Assembly (NCBI GenBank): GCA_021307315.1
Contig: JAJSPD010000075.1
Span: 147,804-211,803, forward strand
Direction of reading: 5' to 3'
DNA: 64,000 nucleotides
Source: Bisporella sp. PMI_857
Lineage: Eukaryota; Ascomycota; Leotiomycetes; Helotiales; Helotiaceae
Below, piece by piece: positions 31,276 through 43,585 of this stretch. The notes under the pieces are model-generated. The model ran no database searches. It was not told the origin of the DNA and saw only the letters and a program-made list of their open reading frames with translations. The translations under genes and the position numbers were made by a program. Every line of letters starts with the position of its first letter. Positions within the stretch are counted from its first letter, which is position 1.

Positions 31276-31602
31276 CGTCACACACATGCTACGAGAGAAC
31301 CTGAATTGCATCACCAATATTCCTTCTGATTGTTATTGTGTATTTCCATGTTCTATCAATTCAAGTCAGAGCTCGCTATATTTTACTCAGCCACTATTCT
31401 CAGCCACGATTCTCAGGCCTGGTCATGTGTGTGGCGTGCCTACACTACCACCCCGGTGAGGCTGAGCACTCACATACATAAGTCTTGACAGACTATGGAA
31501 TCCCGCAGGTAGTTACAAATATTGCAAAGGCCGTCTGGCTCCCATCAGCATTATTGCATTATTGGCCCTTGGGAAACTCTACCTTCTCAACATCTGCCCG
31601 AA

Positions 31603-33384
31603 ATGCGTCTGATCAATGCCAGGACGCTAAGGCTGGACGAGTTCTACGACAATGCGATTCCACGATATGCCATTCTTTCACATGCTTGGGGAGACGGCGA
31701 GGTCTCCTTCCAGGAGTGGCAGGATCCCACCAAAGCATCGAAAAAGAGCGGGTACGCCAAAATCAAGGGGGCGTGTCGTCAAGCGCTCAAAGATGGTCTG
31801 GAATACCTCTGGGTCGATACCAACTGCATTGATAAAACCAGCTCAGCCGAGTTGACCGAAGCTATCAACTCTATGTTCGCCTGGTATCGCGATGCCGTGT
31901 TCTGCTACGCTTACTTGTCTGATGTTCCAACGCTGAATAAAGCGGATGCCGATCTACTGAATTCCTTTCGCAAAAGCCGCTGGTTTACTCGTGGGTGGAC
32001 CCTCCAGGAGCTCTTGGCTCCTCGCCATGTTACCTTTTACTCCAGCGACTGGGGTAGAATTGGAACAAAGTCAGGATCGCTTGCCAAAGAAATCAGTACA
32101 ATCACTGGAATCGATGTTTCCTATCTCACTAATCAGTTACCATTGGCTTCAGCGAGTATAGCGAAAAAGATGCATTGGCTGTCCCGGAGGACCACGACTA
32201 GACTTGAGGACATGGCATATTGCATGCTTGGAGTTTTTGATATTAATATGCCTTTACTGTATGGAGAAGGTTCCAAAGCTTTCATTCGACTCCAAGAAGA
32301 AATAATCAAGATTTCCAACGACCATACCATATTTTGCTGGACTTGGACTTCTTCGGTGCCGCCGGACTGGGTCAGCTTGCTTGCTCCATCGCCAGAAACC
32401 TTCAAGTTTTCAGGAGATTTCGTGAAATCCAGTGTGGGAAGGTCCGTTTCCACGTACTCCATGACGAATTCGGGCCTCTCTATTCGTTTGCCTATCATTC
32501 AGAGTTGGTCTTACTTTTTTGTAGTCGTCAATGTACATTGTCCAGGTCAGCCTTCTGAGACAAAAGCTTGCATCCCGATCAGTGGTCTTCTCGACAATAA
32601 CAGTTCAGAAAACAACAAATTGATGGAGAGAGTGCCAATCCCCCAAGGGGTCTCTTTCCTATACTCCGATTGGGCGATAATGGAACCTCAAATCTTTGTG
32701 CTATCCAGGGCTGACCCGTTGCGAAAGAGGAGAACGTCTGAGGATATTTCAACAAAATATGGCTTACTTTTCATCCTAGGAAATACAAAAAGACTACTAG
32801 ATAAGAGGATTTCATCTGTGTCACAATATGACTCGGGTGATGGAGTTTTTCTCATTGAAAAGACCAAAGGACTTATCGGCATCGAGACGTTCCCTGCCGG
32901 CCTATTTGACCTGGAACACAGTATATTTATGTTCAATCAGCGCATAACAGGATCAATCTATGGAGGACTAATGCGCTTGGGCAACCTTCAAGCCTCTGGA
33001 TGCGTAATCTTCTTCGCAATTAATATGCTTCCTAACAAACCATTAAAATGGTTTTGCCGGATACTTCCTCCGACTTCCTGGGGTACCAATAACAACCAAC
33101 GCAAAGCTCTCTTAAAAGAACTGGCAACGTCAGAAGCTCTCAGAAGCGAAGATCAACGAGAAGACTGCTCCAAAGAGCTCGACATATGTCTTAAGATTGG
33201 TCATAAGATCGAGCATACAAGCATTGAAATCATCCGGCCGGTATATTTTTGTTTTGGGGTTGGGGATTTCAAGTGGCGGCTAAACGCCATGCACTATGAC
33301 ACCGTCGATGAAGAGTATTCGGGTAGCGATGCCGACTCGAACGTCCCAGCAATTGCACACCGACCAGAAAAGAGGTACAAGTAA
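31603..33384 (+). CDS. HET-domain protein (HET-E/HET-D-type N-terminus)
   Basis: Single exon, 593 residues from MRLINARTLRL. The HET domain occupies roughly the first 130 residues: YAILSHAWGDGEVSFQEW, LEYLWVDTNCIDK, AINSMFAWYRDA, RGWTLQELLAPRHVTFY. The block MAYCMLGVFDINMPLLYGEG with an amphipathic helix after it is the usual continuation in HET-E/HET-D relatives. The C-terminal 300 residues have no recognised NACHT, WD40 or ankyrin module, so this is a stand-alone HET protein. Such proteins mediate non-self recognition and induce cell death on heterokaryon formation. An in-frame ATG at 31522 lies upstream but the added 27 residues look non-coding; MRLI is the family's usual start. Confidence 0.85.
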   Translation: MRLINARTLRLDEFYDNAIPRYAILSHAWGDGEVSFQEWQDPTKASKKSGYAKIKGACRQALKDGLEYLWVDTNCIDKTSSAELTEAINSMFAWYRDAVFCYAYLSDVPTLNKADADLLNSFRKSRWFTRGWTLQELLAPRHVTFYSSDWGRIGTKSGSLAKEISTITGIDVSYLTNQLPLASASIAKKMHWLSRRTTTRLEDMAYCMLGVFDINMPLLYGEGSKAFIRLQEEIIKISNDHTIFCWTWTSSVPPDWVSLLAPSPETFKFSGDFVKSSVGRSVSTYSMTNSGLSIRLPIIQSWSYFFVVVNVHCPGQPSETKACIPISGLLDNNSSENNKLMERVPIPQGVSFLYSDWAIMEPQIFVLSRADPLRKRRTSEDISTKYGLLFILGNTKRLLDKRISSVSQYDSGDGVFLIEKTKGLIGIETFPAGLFDLEHSIFMFNQRITGSIYGGLMRLGNLQASGCVIFFAINMLPNKPLKWFCRILPPTSWGTNNNQRKALLKELATSEALRSEDQREDCSKELDICLKIGHKIEHTSIEIIRPVYFCFGVGDFKWRLNAMHYDTVDEEYSGSDADSNVPAIAHRPEKRYK

Positions 33385-33427
33385 AACACAGTGGGAAAGC
33401 GAACTTGGGATGTCATTCTTTAGATAT

Positions 33428-33625
33428 TGTTAGTGTGGTCCTGAGCCAATGGGGGGATGAATGGGAGAGCGAACAAAGGATTCAGTCGCATGGCCACCTG
33501 TAGCATATAAGAGAACGCATTGTAGTCGTAGCAACAATCATGAACAATTTACCACATTCCGCTTACCAGCAACCACGTATCAAGTACGCGGCGTCGCTAC
33601 AAGTGGAGCGGCACCTCACTTATAC
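33428..33625 (+). repeat. LTR-like repeat (family 7)
   Basis: It runs from TGTTAGTGTGGTCC to GGCACCTCA, inverted relative to 28498-28696. It lies about 45 bases after the HET stop codon, so it may supply the transcript end. Confidence 0.6.
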
Positions 33626-33724
33626 TATACCAGGTTTTTATCTGCCCATCTCAATTTCACCCATATCAAGCGGCTTGAAGAATGGTGAGCTGCGCCGAAA
33701 GGTCAATAAGTCACCCATATCTCA

Positions 33725-34065
33725 TCATCGGTATGGGCAAAAGAGCCTCAAAATCGATGAATATCGGTTCCCTACATCGTGGTGGGGGCCCCGCGGCGGG
33801 CAAGAGCGTCGGCGAGTTCGTTGCCCGGCGCTTGAAAGTGCCCTGGGACCCAGCGGACCCGAATTTGTTCCTTTGCGAGGACGAGATACCCGGTCCGCTT
33901 GCAAAGCGCAAGCTTCTTGGAAGGTTTCGGCTGACGAGCCGAGAAAAGGAGTAAAAAGCCGTAAAGCGACTTCCTGGTTGTCGAGGCAGATCCAGATATT
34001 TGAAGCGTAGTTGGCAGCTCTTAATCTACGTACCAGAGCATAATCATCCATGTAGTCCGTGCGCC
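33725..34065 (-). pseudogene. LINE RNase H fragment
   Basis: SNIWICLDNQEVALRLFTPF and ACALQADRVSRPRKGT closely match the RNase H domain of the LINE at 48.8-50.0 kb. The frame is truncated on both sides and then runs into unrelated sequence. Confidence 0.7.
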
Positions 34066-34243
34066 GCGGGTATTCACGTGGCTTTGGCTGCATACCTACA
34101 TATACCGAATAATTTATAAATATTGTCTGCTAATAAGTTACTTGAAGTATTTTCGAATCTTCTCTCGGCCCCATCCTGCCACAAGATGAAAACAAGAATC
34201 ATCTACGAAAACAAGTGGTCCAAACGATTCAATCTCTCGTACG

Positions 34244-37200
34244 CTAAGGCTTTGATTGAGCTTCAAGCAGGTTCCCTACCGCAAAGTTGCCACACCCTTT
34301 CGCGAGTTTGATCGCATTATCAAATCCTGTATCGCCTGGTACCTCGCTCTTTGCACCAAGGTTAAGGAGCATCTTCACTATATCCAAACGGCCATGCTCT
34401 GCATTCACCTCTGCCCCCGCTTCCAAAAGAACGAGAGAAATCTTTATATGTCCTCGAATAGCAGCACCTTGTAGTGCTGTGAGTCCTCTTTTTATGCCTG
34501 CGGCAGCATTTACTTTTGCTCCCTTTTCCAAGAGGTATCGAACTAGCTCCAAGTTAGGGTTATCGCCGGAACAGGCGGCCTGGAGCGCAGTCCGACCATG
34601 GTTCACGCTCGGCCGAGCATTTATCTCCGCCCCTTTCTCCAATAGTTGTTTTACAAGCTCGAGATTCCCTACTTCCGCAGCAGCCTGAAGCGGTATTCGT
34701 GCCCCCTCCCCTTTCCCACGTCGATTAATATCCGCTCCAGCATCCAACGCACGTTGAATCAATTGAGAGTCTGCACCCTTGGTAATCAGAGTTACCAGCG
34801 CCGAATTCCACGTCTTACAACACCGTTCTTTATCGGGGCCATTAATATCAGCTCCTTTTTCTAAGAGAAGTTGAAAGATCGCGGTGCTCTCCTCTTTTAG
34901 TTCATAAGCATCCAAAGATGCTTCCAACGCAGTCATCCAGTCACACGAACTAGGCTCAGCATTGACATCTGCACCAACACCTATGAGGAATTTCACCACT
35001 TCGAGTTTTCCCGCAGCAGCGGCTCCTTGAAGAGCTGTAATTCTAGCGATGGCGCTCGGAGGGGTGTTGACCATTGCACCATTATCAACCAAATATTCGA
35101 CAGTCTTGATCTTAGCAAATCTAGCAGCCCTTGCTAGGAGAGTATAGTCGTCCGAATAGGAGCCTGGGTCATTAATATCTACCCCCGAGCTCAATAACAG
35201 CTTGATATTCCCCAAGCTATCGCCCTCTACGGCGCTTCGAAGTGCGTTGCCCCCCCCCCCCAAGCTACTAAGTCAGCCCCTTGCTCTATGAGAAAGTTCA
35301 GGATATCAAAACCATTTTCACACGAGGCTGCTTGACAAAGAGCATCTGAAGAATCAATCCGCGCACCCGCATTTAATAGACGTTGGACTAGGTCGATGTT
35401 GGAGTGATATGCAGCCCAAACGAGTGGGCAATCGGATGTGTCGAGAGTTTCGGTATTGGGATCCACTCCAAACTTTAGAAGGACTGATATAGCACTAGAG
35501 TTTGGTTCCATAGCTACTGCATCACGAAGGGCCGATTCGAGTTCCCTTCGCGGGTGGTTGAGATTTTCGCCTCTTTCTCCATCGAAATACCAAGATAGTG
35601 CCTGCTTGCCTCTCTCTGCAGCACTAAGAATCCCACTCATAGTCAAGGATGTCTTCACTTTCCGGCTCATAGGTAACATCATCCGATAAATACCCTTTTC
35701 GTTAAAATATGCCCAATCTAGTGTTTCATATCCGTCAATCTCGCCATCATCAACATCTGCGCCTGCTTGCAATAGCTGCCAAACAATATCGGCCTCTCCA
35801 AATAATACGGCAGTTGATAAAGCTGTCATATTGTCAACCTTGGTGTTAACTCTAGCGCCGGCTTCCAGTAGACGGCTGGTCATTTCATTATGACGACCCA
35901 ATATTGCTAGATGAAGAGGAGGCTCATCGCCCAGTCCTTTACCGAACGGGGCATTCACGTCAGCCTCATTATCCAGCAAGAGATGGGCAACATCTATGCT
36001 GCCGTTCAAGAGACTTGATTTAAGGTATCCTGCTCCGTCGGTCCCGACCAAATAACGTATGTCGAGCCCGCAGTCAATCAAAAGCTGCAAGGTACTAGCA
36101 TTCCCGGTCCTGGCAGTACTCTCCAGGATCCCCTCTGAAAATGCGTCTACTGTTGGTGTCTTTATTGCAAACAATGATCTCAAGAGTTCTTTGGGCCTGT
36201 TTTCAGTGACCCATTCCAAGAATTCATCGGTCTGCTTGTCGTTGAATATGTTGTTGGACAGAAAATATAAAGCGAATTCTGTCAATTGGGGTAAAGGGTA
36301 ATTGTTTGAGGGTTGAAATAAGAGCTGAAGCTTGCTACATATTTCTCCATCAAAGCTCTCAGGGATCAGTTCTTGTAGTTTAGACGCGAATTTTGGCAAG
36401 ACGTTCTTGCCGAATGAGCCAGGAGGTGACCGAAATAGACTGGAGAGAAATTTGTATCTCTTATCTGAATCTGCACCACCATGGACGAGGTCTAGCGAGG
36501 TCAAATTCATGTCGAGACTCGGCGTGGATGAATGAAAGGCTTGGCTCATATGGGAGTTGTAACCAAGAGATCCTAATTTAAAGAATTAGCTGTCAGCCTT
36601 CAGTCCAATTCTGATGTCATTGGATAGTTATACAAACCGGTTGTCTTGATTAATTGTTGGAACAGGAACCAAGGAATGTCATACAAGGCCTTAGCAGACG
36701 AGGGGGCTCCAGCAGAAATCGACCTAATAGCCTGGCCTTCTTCGGCAGAAGGAGTTGTGTTGAAGCTCCCTCGAAGGAAAGCATCGCATCCTTCCATGAT
36801 AGATGCATCCCAGTTAACGCTCATTAGGTCAAAATTCTGGAGTGGGTGAGGAGCTCGGTTTGGGTTGGTTCCGCTAAAAGCATAGTCAAAGTCGTGATCC
36901 ACTTTTGAAATTGTCAGCAAAGCTCAATATCTTCCATCTCCTCTTGCCCAAAAAATGATATCAAATACTTACTCCAATGTTCATTGAAATGTGGAAAAGA
37001 CGACTGGAGGAAAGGGCTTGATGGCATTCCTGGGACTCTGTCCGGCATAAAGTGCAGGTCCTGCTGCCAATCAACTGTGGTAGCCTGAAGATCGGCTATC
37101 AGTGAATGACTTGTTGAAATCTCGGCAATTTCATCTCTAGCAATTACCACTGTGCTCAACTCATAAAGATTGAAATCATTGACTTCCGAGATTGGATGGT

Positions 37201-37883
37201 GGGTAGCTTGTGTACGGAATTCCGAGTGTGTAAGAAAATCAAGGGCGAGCGGAGACTTCGAACGCCGATCCCCTCGTATTTCGGTTGATTCGGTCTGATG
37301 TTCGGGCCTTGGTGTGTGATATCTGATATTTGGAGGCGTCTCTATTCTTACATTCAGATTTTCCCAAAATAAACTTTTGATCTGAAATTACTCACCAGCA
37401 CTTAGAGGAACAATCTCCGAAGCATTCGGGGTCCTCCTGAAACGCTTAATTTTCTCCGGTGGTATTTCGGAGTCCCAATGATAGAACACCGTATCTTTTC
37501 CATCGTCTCTCTTTCGTTTGTCGGCCTTGGCACTGATAATTTTCATATCGTTCGAGGTCAAGTTCTTTTCATACGCCCACTCTTTAAGCTTTGATTTCCA
37601 AGTTCGTTTGCTGTAGAAAAAGATCAGTATCTATGCAAGAATATCCGAAAAGAAATAGTTCATCGAAGAAATTGTACGGCACGATGTTTCACCTTGCTTT
37701 TGGTCCACCTTGGTCCACTATTATTTGCATCGTTTTCTCGAGGGTGTTGTTCTGTTGGATGTAAACCCTGTATATTTCATCCTTATAGGCATTCCATTTA
37801 TCATTTCGAGGCTGAGGTAAAGATCTCGAAAGATCTTGAGAGATTGGTGCCTGAGCTTCCCGCAGCTGGATACCGAGGTCCAT
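34244..37883 (-). CDS. Clr5-domain ankyrin-repeat protein, one homopolymer frameshift
   Basis: Five exons: 37693-37883, 37396-37610, 36973-37341, 36638-36901 and 34244-36572, with every junction in frame (introns GTGAAA, GTGAGT, GTAAGT and GTTTGT; acceptors CAG, TAG, AAG and TAG). The N-terminus has a Clr5-type domain (KWNAYKDEIYRVYIQQNNTL, then KASKRTWKSKLKEWAYEKN across intron 1), a predicted DNA- or chromatin-binding module in fungi. A middle region follows, then about a dozen ankyrin repeats such as LLLDNEADVNAPFGKG and LLEKGAEINARPSVNHGRTA. Exon 5 is split by a run of 12 C at 35250-35261: upstream it reads EQGADLVAWGGG, and the frame resumes one base off as GNALRSAVEGDSLGNIKLLL. Ten or thirteen bases would restore it. 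It is therefore either a sequencing error or a real frameshift that removes the last ten or so repeats. Confidence 0.8.
35250..35261. repeat. Run of 12 C breaking the ankyrin frame
   Basis: Twelve consecutive cytosines (G on the coding strand) lie exactly where the two ankyrin frames meet. A length of 10 or 13 would join them. Confidence 0.9.
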
Positions 37884-39513
37884 CCCGTTGCTGCTCTATC
37901 TTTACAAGAAACGAGCAAATTCGGGGTAGAGTATTCTCTTGGAGCTCGACATGCAGGTATTGTTACTTCGGGAAAGATATGTATGATGAGATTTGAAGAA
38001 CGTTTGTAGAAGCAACTGGCCGGTTTTTAAGATGTTCGGTGCTGTGCAGAAAGTGCAAGGCTGCGGTACTAAAACTAGCGACCTGCAACGCTAACCACTT
38101 ATAGCGGACAAAAGTGCAACCCAACCGAAGCATCACGTGCATAACAGCCGTCTCGCACCACAGTAGCAATACACCTTGTCAATTATTATATAAGCCACAT
38201 GTAAACTGAAGAGCATCGCAACCTGTAACTCTCTTAATACACTCGAATTCATTCGGTGCTGCCTAGTCAGGGTTCACCACAGCAGAGGAAGGGTCTTCGC
38301 GGCCTGAGGATCTGCCGGGGGTAGCGACTTGCTGGTTGCGTTCCGGTAGTTCGATGCACTCTGCATCAACCAGAATGATATCGTAGAACGAAACCATCAG
38401 GCCGACAAGATGAGAACCGTGTATCGGAATGCTGTGAGGGTCGTGGCCTGGCTTATATACACGAGGAGCTCTGACATTCTGCTCCTCAAATAAATTTCCT
38501 ACTGTGCCACAATGACCTTCCGACAATGCGCTAATGCGGGGGCAGAGCATAAAGTGTGAAGGGTAAATTGTGGATTGTGGTTTCCCCCTGCCTGACCGAC
38601 TTTGTCGGGTTATTTTTCTCCTCCACAAATAGCCGGCTTGGCTTCAGCCATCGCTTGACCGCGGGAAACCCCACACAGGAGGCTGTGGTACAACAGCTGC
38701 CACGAGGAATGCTAGCAGCCGAGGTGCGCTTGGCCATCGTCATACAGCTGGTGGGCTCAGCGCGCATTCTACTGTAACGTATGGACCCTAGGCGTATCCG
38801 CTTATTTTCCTTCAAGGTTCCTTACAAGGTTTCTTGCAAGGCGTGTATTCTACAATAATATTATATTACTCCGCTCACCCGATTGAATATTCTACAGCTC
38901 TGATTTGCTTTATGACAGCAACTGATACGTAAAGAGTTTGGAGATTCGAAGCTAGCATTAAGACATTGTTTTTCGAAGGGTGTTGGTTCAATTGCTTTTT
39001 CTTGTTTTAAAGGATGGGAATGCCATATTCCAAACTGACCGAGACTTGGCGTTGCGCATTTCGGCACAGTCCGCGTCATGTGATTTCCAACGACGACGGG
39101 CCACTCCAGGTGTGCGAAAGTATAGCATAATTCCGAGGGATATTGTCGCCAATGAACGTCGTAAGACGTAATTCACCATCGTCATTGTACTCAAGTAGGT
39201 GCATGTTTCGAGCACGAATAAGTCTGGCTGGTTGATCCGCTGGCGTGTCTGTGTAAGTATGAATTGAGTTTCTTGCTTGACATGGCCTCGAAGATGGTGC
39301 CTACGTTAATCGGCTGGTGGCAGCCTCATCGGCTGATAATGTCGTTGGACGTCGCGGTTGGCGCGAACAGCTGATTAAGTCGATAAACAGACTATACAGG
39401 AAGCTAGCCCTTGCTTTTTACGTCCTGAAGCCATTCTGCGCAATTGTACCTTCTTTCGTTGTCACTGGGATCCACTGTATGTGAACTCAAAACAATGCAT
39501 TTTGAGGAGAGTA
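37884..39513. other. Intergenic region with dispersed repeat
   Basis: It contains the promoter side of the Clr5-ankyrin gene and the right copy of the 310-bp direct repeat (38522-38830). The sequence cttatatacacgaggagctctgac near 38452 resembles part of LTR family 5. Short frames here have no recognisable content. Confidence 0.4.
38522..38830 (+). repeat. Dispersed direct repeat, right copy
   Basis: It shares with 30965-31275 the blocks gccacgaggaatgctagcag, gaggtgcgcttggc, atcgtcatacagctggtggg and tccgcttattttccttcaa, in the same orientation and with small indels. Confidence 0.7.
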
Positions 39514-39698
39514 TGTCAGGATTTGAGAATCTAGGTAGCTGACATGTCCCTGACTAAGTGGGGAACGCTAGCGCGGAAGACTTTTCACACACGCACAGTT
39601 CTACAATTTTGTATTATTACACACATAGACAACAATAGAGAGCCTGAAGGCATCCCCAATTCCTCCTGCTTATCATTGTGTATTTTCTCGCTCTGTCA
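39514..39698 (+). repeat. LTR (family 2) truncating a gene
   Basis: It starts TGTCAGGATTTGAG and ends TTTTCTCGCTCTGTCA. Coding sequence of the next feature begins directly after it. No 5-bp duplication is visible (gagta against ttggt). Confidence 0.75.
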
Positions 39699-41806
39699 TT
39701 GGTAGTAAGCCCCACCAGACCCAATGTCGGGAGTCTTGTGACCATCCCCTTTGAGAGAGTTGAAAATCTGGCCAAACTCTTTGACGAGGTTCTTGACTTC
39801 ATCTGGGAGAATACAGGAAGCCCAATTTCTCGCCCGAAAGATTCCGACGTATGTGCTAACCAGGCGCTTTACCCTCAGCATCTTCTCGATCGTAAATGTG
39901 CGGACATACTGAATTCTTTGGGTTTGTTTGTGGAATTGGATGATTGCACTAATTGGCCACCTCGAGATCTGTGGAAGTGCACTGTTCAGGTCCTGGATCT
40001 AGCGATATTATCCTATTCCTTAGTACACACTGAATCATTTGGTGTGCTATCTGATGGAACCCAGCCAGATGAGATCATTATTCCTTTGCAGGGTTTGAGC
40101 AAGGACTTTCCGGATAATATACCTCACAATTCAGGACTTATTTCAATGCGACGTCGGTCTCTAAAGTGTCTCGATAAGTTTTTAAGGGGGGGTCAAGTCT
40201 GGGTGCTCCATCGAAGCTCATTTTCAACGTATCCGGATGAGCCACTCTATCTATCAACTACAATCAGCGCTTTTGCAGATATTTGGGGGCCCCTATGGAA
40301 ATCCTACCCCAAAGATGACCCTAGTAAAATATCCTGTTACTTTGTCGGCAATGGATTAATACTGCCGTGGCACCAAAATTATGAAGATGGCACCCAACCT
40401 AGAACTGGGGAAGTCCTCTCTCACTGGATGCCTCGAGGATCTAGCAGCTCATTCTGTGATGAGCCTGAAATAGAAGCCTTTGGAGGCTTTCCGCCAGTCC
40501 AAAGGTCTTTCAATGGCGAAGAAACTCTTCTTATTGGCGCAGGAGAAACCACCCGAAAGGCACCCGGGCTTCGATTTAACCCAAATTGTTGCACCACACC
40601 CGACCAAGTTGACGCAATCTTGATGAATTCAGGCTGCCGTCGCCCTCTAGGGACTTCTAGGTCACATACATATGTTGATAATAGTCAAGTGAATGTGCAA
40701 TGGGGTTCGGGCGGCTTTGGTCCATCTGTAGGCGGTTCAAGAACCATTAAAACCGATGGTGGTCGGACACTAAAGGAAACCTTTCTTGAGATGTGGGAGC
40801 TCTCACCAGAACGCCGTAATATTAGGGTCTTTGGAAAAGCTCAATTTGGAGTCATAGTCTCCGCTTGCGCAAAGAATGCGAAAAGAACCAATCTTTTCGG
40901 CGTTTTGTCCACATCCACAATACGAGCTTTCTTGGAGTCACTCCAATGGAGCGAAAGCGATTGTAAGGATGCGTTCTTTCAGGCACTGACCCATGAAGAC
41001 CTCGCTATATCACTTCCAACGCTCTGGGAGGGGCACGGTGAATGGCGCCAAGAAGTGGGGAGGAAGATTTTTCTATGCTTGAAAGAATTGAAGAATACGG
41101 GAGTCAATAAGGATGGGCAATTTGATGCATTATGGATCCCAGAGCGCGATCGTGAGTATATAGCAACTCTTATTGAGAAGGTACATGGCTGGATTCCGAT
41201 ATTGAAGGAATCATTAAGCTGCTGCACTATGGCAGTCATTGCGACTCGATGCTTAGAGTTCAGCGATAGTGAATGTGGAAGACGGTGCCAAGGGCCATAT
41301 CTTGGCAACATAGAGGCGAAGGGCTTTTCTGTGTTTGAAACTCGTCTTATCATAAACCCACAGGCGAAAATTCCAGGAGGATTTGAGCTTCGCAGCAGTA
41401 AGCATACTGAAGATCACCGGCGTTGGAGTGTTTCCAAGGTCGAAGTAGGTACGGAGATATTTTTAGGGTCACAAGGGCGTTTGAGAGTGATCTCATCACT
41501 CAAGAGAATAGGTATACTTGTGGAATGGGATAACAATATTTTGAAAGACTTAAAGTACGAGATTAAGGAGGACTTCCGAAAACTCGTCCTTCGGAGCCCA
41601 CCAGGTCCTTGCCATCGAGAGTATACTGAAAACGAAAAGTTGGAAGTTAAGCCGATACCCCTCTTCGTTATATCGACCTAGGATTGAATACAACAATCGA
41701 GGCAAAAGGTAGGATTCTTGCAGGTACAGTGTTTGCACAAGATGATCGTCTAACTTGCTTCAAAGTTAGAACTCCGGCCATCAAAGAAGAGTTTGCTCCT
41801 AATTGA
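39699..41806 (+). pseudogene. Uncharacterised fungal protein, 5'-truncated and frameshifted
   Basis: An open frame of about 660 codons runs from the LTR border to a TAG at 41681. It has no methionine near its beginning, so the original start lay in sequence now replaced by LTR. I recognise it only as a protein type common in filamentous ascomycetes without assigned function; typical blocks are GGQVWVLHRSSFSTYPDEPL, FADIWGPLW, YFVGNGLILPWH and GVIVSACAKNAKRTNL. A cysteine-rich stretch near residue 510 reads ESLSCCTMAV. Near 41660 (cccctcttcgtt) a one- or two-base shift moves the reading into a frame that continues LGLNTTIEAKGRILAGTVFA to a TGA at 41804-41806, which looks like the true C-terminus. 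Both changes suggest a pseudogene. Confidence 0.6.
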
Positions 41807-42261
41807 CGCTATTCATTGATCCGGCAGCTCTAAGATCTTGCTTAGACCCTTGCTCGATGACGCTGTTAAGTTCTTCCTCTAGGATCACAATCATCGGTAA
41901 TGGACCGCCTCCATAACCCGCACTGCAGCTACCACAAAATATTGTTTCTAAGCGTCGACAATAGTAGAGTCGTTGTCCACATAATGGATCGCAAAGCGCA
42001 CTAGTACAAACTGATTCGCGGCATCTTTGTCTAGCCGAGATCTGGGCTCTTAAAATAGAAGACCAGCTCTTTCTTGCAGTTAGACTATTGTCTTCATCTC
42101 CATTATGTAGCATCATAGCGAGATGTAGGTTGGGTGGTGGGATGGAGATTGTCGGGTTTTCGTATTTTTGACTTGTGAACTTGCTGTTTCCCATGCACTC
42201 AAGCGCGTTCCTTGCTTTAATGAAGCGGCTGCCGTAATCTTTGCCATGTTGTAAATAATAT

Positions 42262-43140
42262 GTCACGATATCAAATACAGGCTCTTGGGATAGCTATTTG
42301 TCAGGTATCTAAAGTACGGGGATTCTAAACTAAGGAGGAAAGGTGTAGCTGCCACCCTACTACTGTACTAATGGTCGAGGTTTTTGGGCCAGGTTATGAC
42401 ATAACCTGGAGAATGTCCGTGCACGCCTCCATGGGGTCCCCCCAGAGCCCTCTGTGTTATGTTATATCCTACAATTGGCTCGTGCATGCGTCAGGCACGC
42501 GCCAGAACTCGCCGTGTTCTGTAATTGTTGGAATACCTACCACGTAGCACCTAGACGTTTCCGCTTATTTTCGTTACAAGGCGTGTAATTCCACAATAAT
42601 ATTATATCACTCCGCTCACCCGATTGAATATTGACATAGCGAGAAATACACAATGATGGTCAGAAAGAATGGGGATGCCGTTCAGGCTCTCTATTGTTGT
42701 CTATGTGTATGTGGAATACAGATCTGTGATAATTTGTGTGTGAAAAGTCTTCCGCGCTAGCGTTCTCCACTTAGTCAGAGACATGTCAGCTACTGGGTCC
42801 CAATACATGTACCCCAGGGTAGGTATTTCGACAGTATCTGCCCCCCTGAAAGTACTGCAGCTGAAGCCCACGGCAGTCTAAGTTCTACGCTTTTGTAGTG
42901 GCTGTAAGCCTGTAGCCGCTGTAGCTGCAAGCCTGCAGCTGGCCATCCAAAGTTAAAATGGCGATTACCCACTTTTTCCTACACCGGTGTATTTTAATCA
43001 CTTGCCCTGACACTTGAGTGTCAACGTATTGGAACCCCGCTATGCGCGGAAGACTTTTCACACACATAGACAACAATAGAGAGCCTGAACGGCATCCCCA
43101 ATTCTTTCTGACTATCATTGTGTACTTCTCGTTCTATTAC
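42262..43140. repeat. Patchwork of LTR remnants
   Basis: Family 4 starts at about 42262 (TGTCACGATATC). Family 2 lies inverted at 42632-42795 and as a plus-strand fragment at 43047-43138. Sequence like family 6 lies at 42840-42965 (gaaagtactgcagctga, gctggccat). A short palindrome ggttatgacataacc is near 42392. No gene is supported. Confidence 0.55.
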
Positions 43141-43585
43141 CAGCACATGCACCAGCTCGCTGACACCAGTTACCATTCTGGCTTCTTAATTGTATCATAC
43201 TCTTTGTGCTAACCCTATACAATATCTCAGCCAATTTAGAGCGAGTAAATAATTTTATAGTCGCTTGCAAAACCGGCCTCCCTTCCACACGGGCTTGGAA
43301 ATTTTGAATTTCTCTGTTAAAAACAGTGAGGAAACTCGCTAGATCGCGACAAGGGTATGGCTGGAGCGAGTCGGCAACCCTGTTGTGGCAAAATGTACGA
43401 ACCTCATGCGCTGTCTCAGTCATTCATGTACTACAGTCGTGGTGGCTGTGTCAGAAGTCGTGCACTTAGATCGCCAGCAACTTAGGAAACATCAACCGGA
43501 CGATAATGTTTCGCTCGTCATACTACCCATTACCCATCAGATCTATTCTACACGCACAAGTTCAAATTCCTGCGTACGATACATC

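Noticed and set aside
30873..31459. Several overlapping frames on both strands
   Set aside because: They lie in the 310-bp dispersed repeat, with no consistent frame between its two copies.
41799..42266. 155-codon minus-strand frame rich in cysteine (CRESVCTSALCDPLCG)
   Set aside because: Its 3' end overlaps the last codons of the plus-strand relic and its 5' end reaches into an LTR. It could be real, but nothing recognisable supports it.
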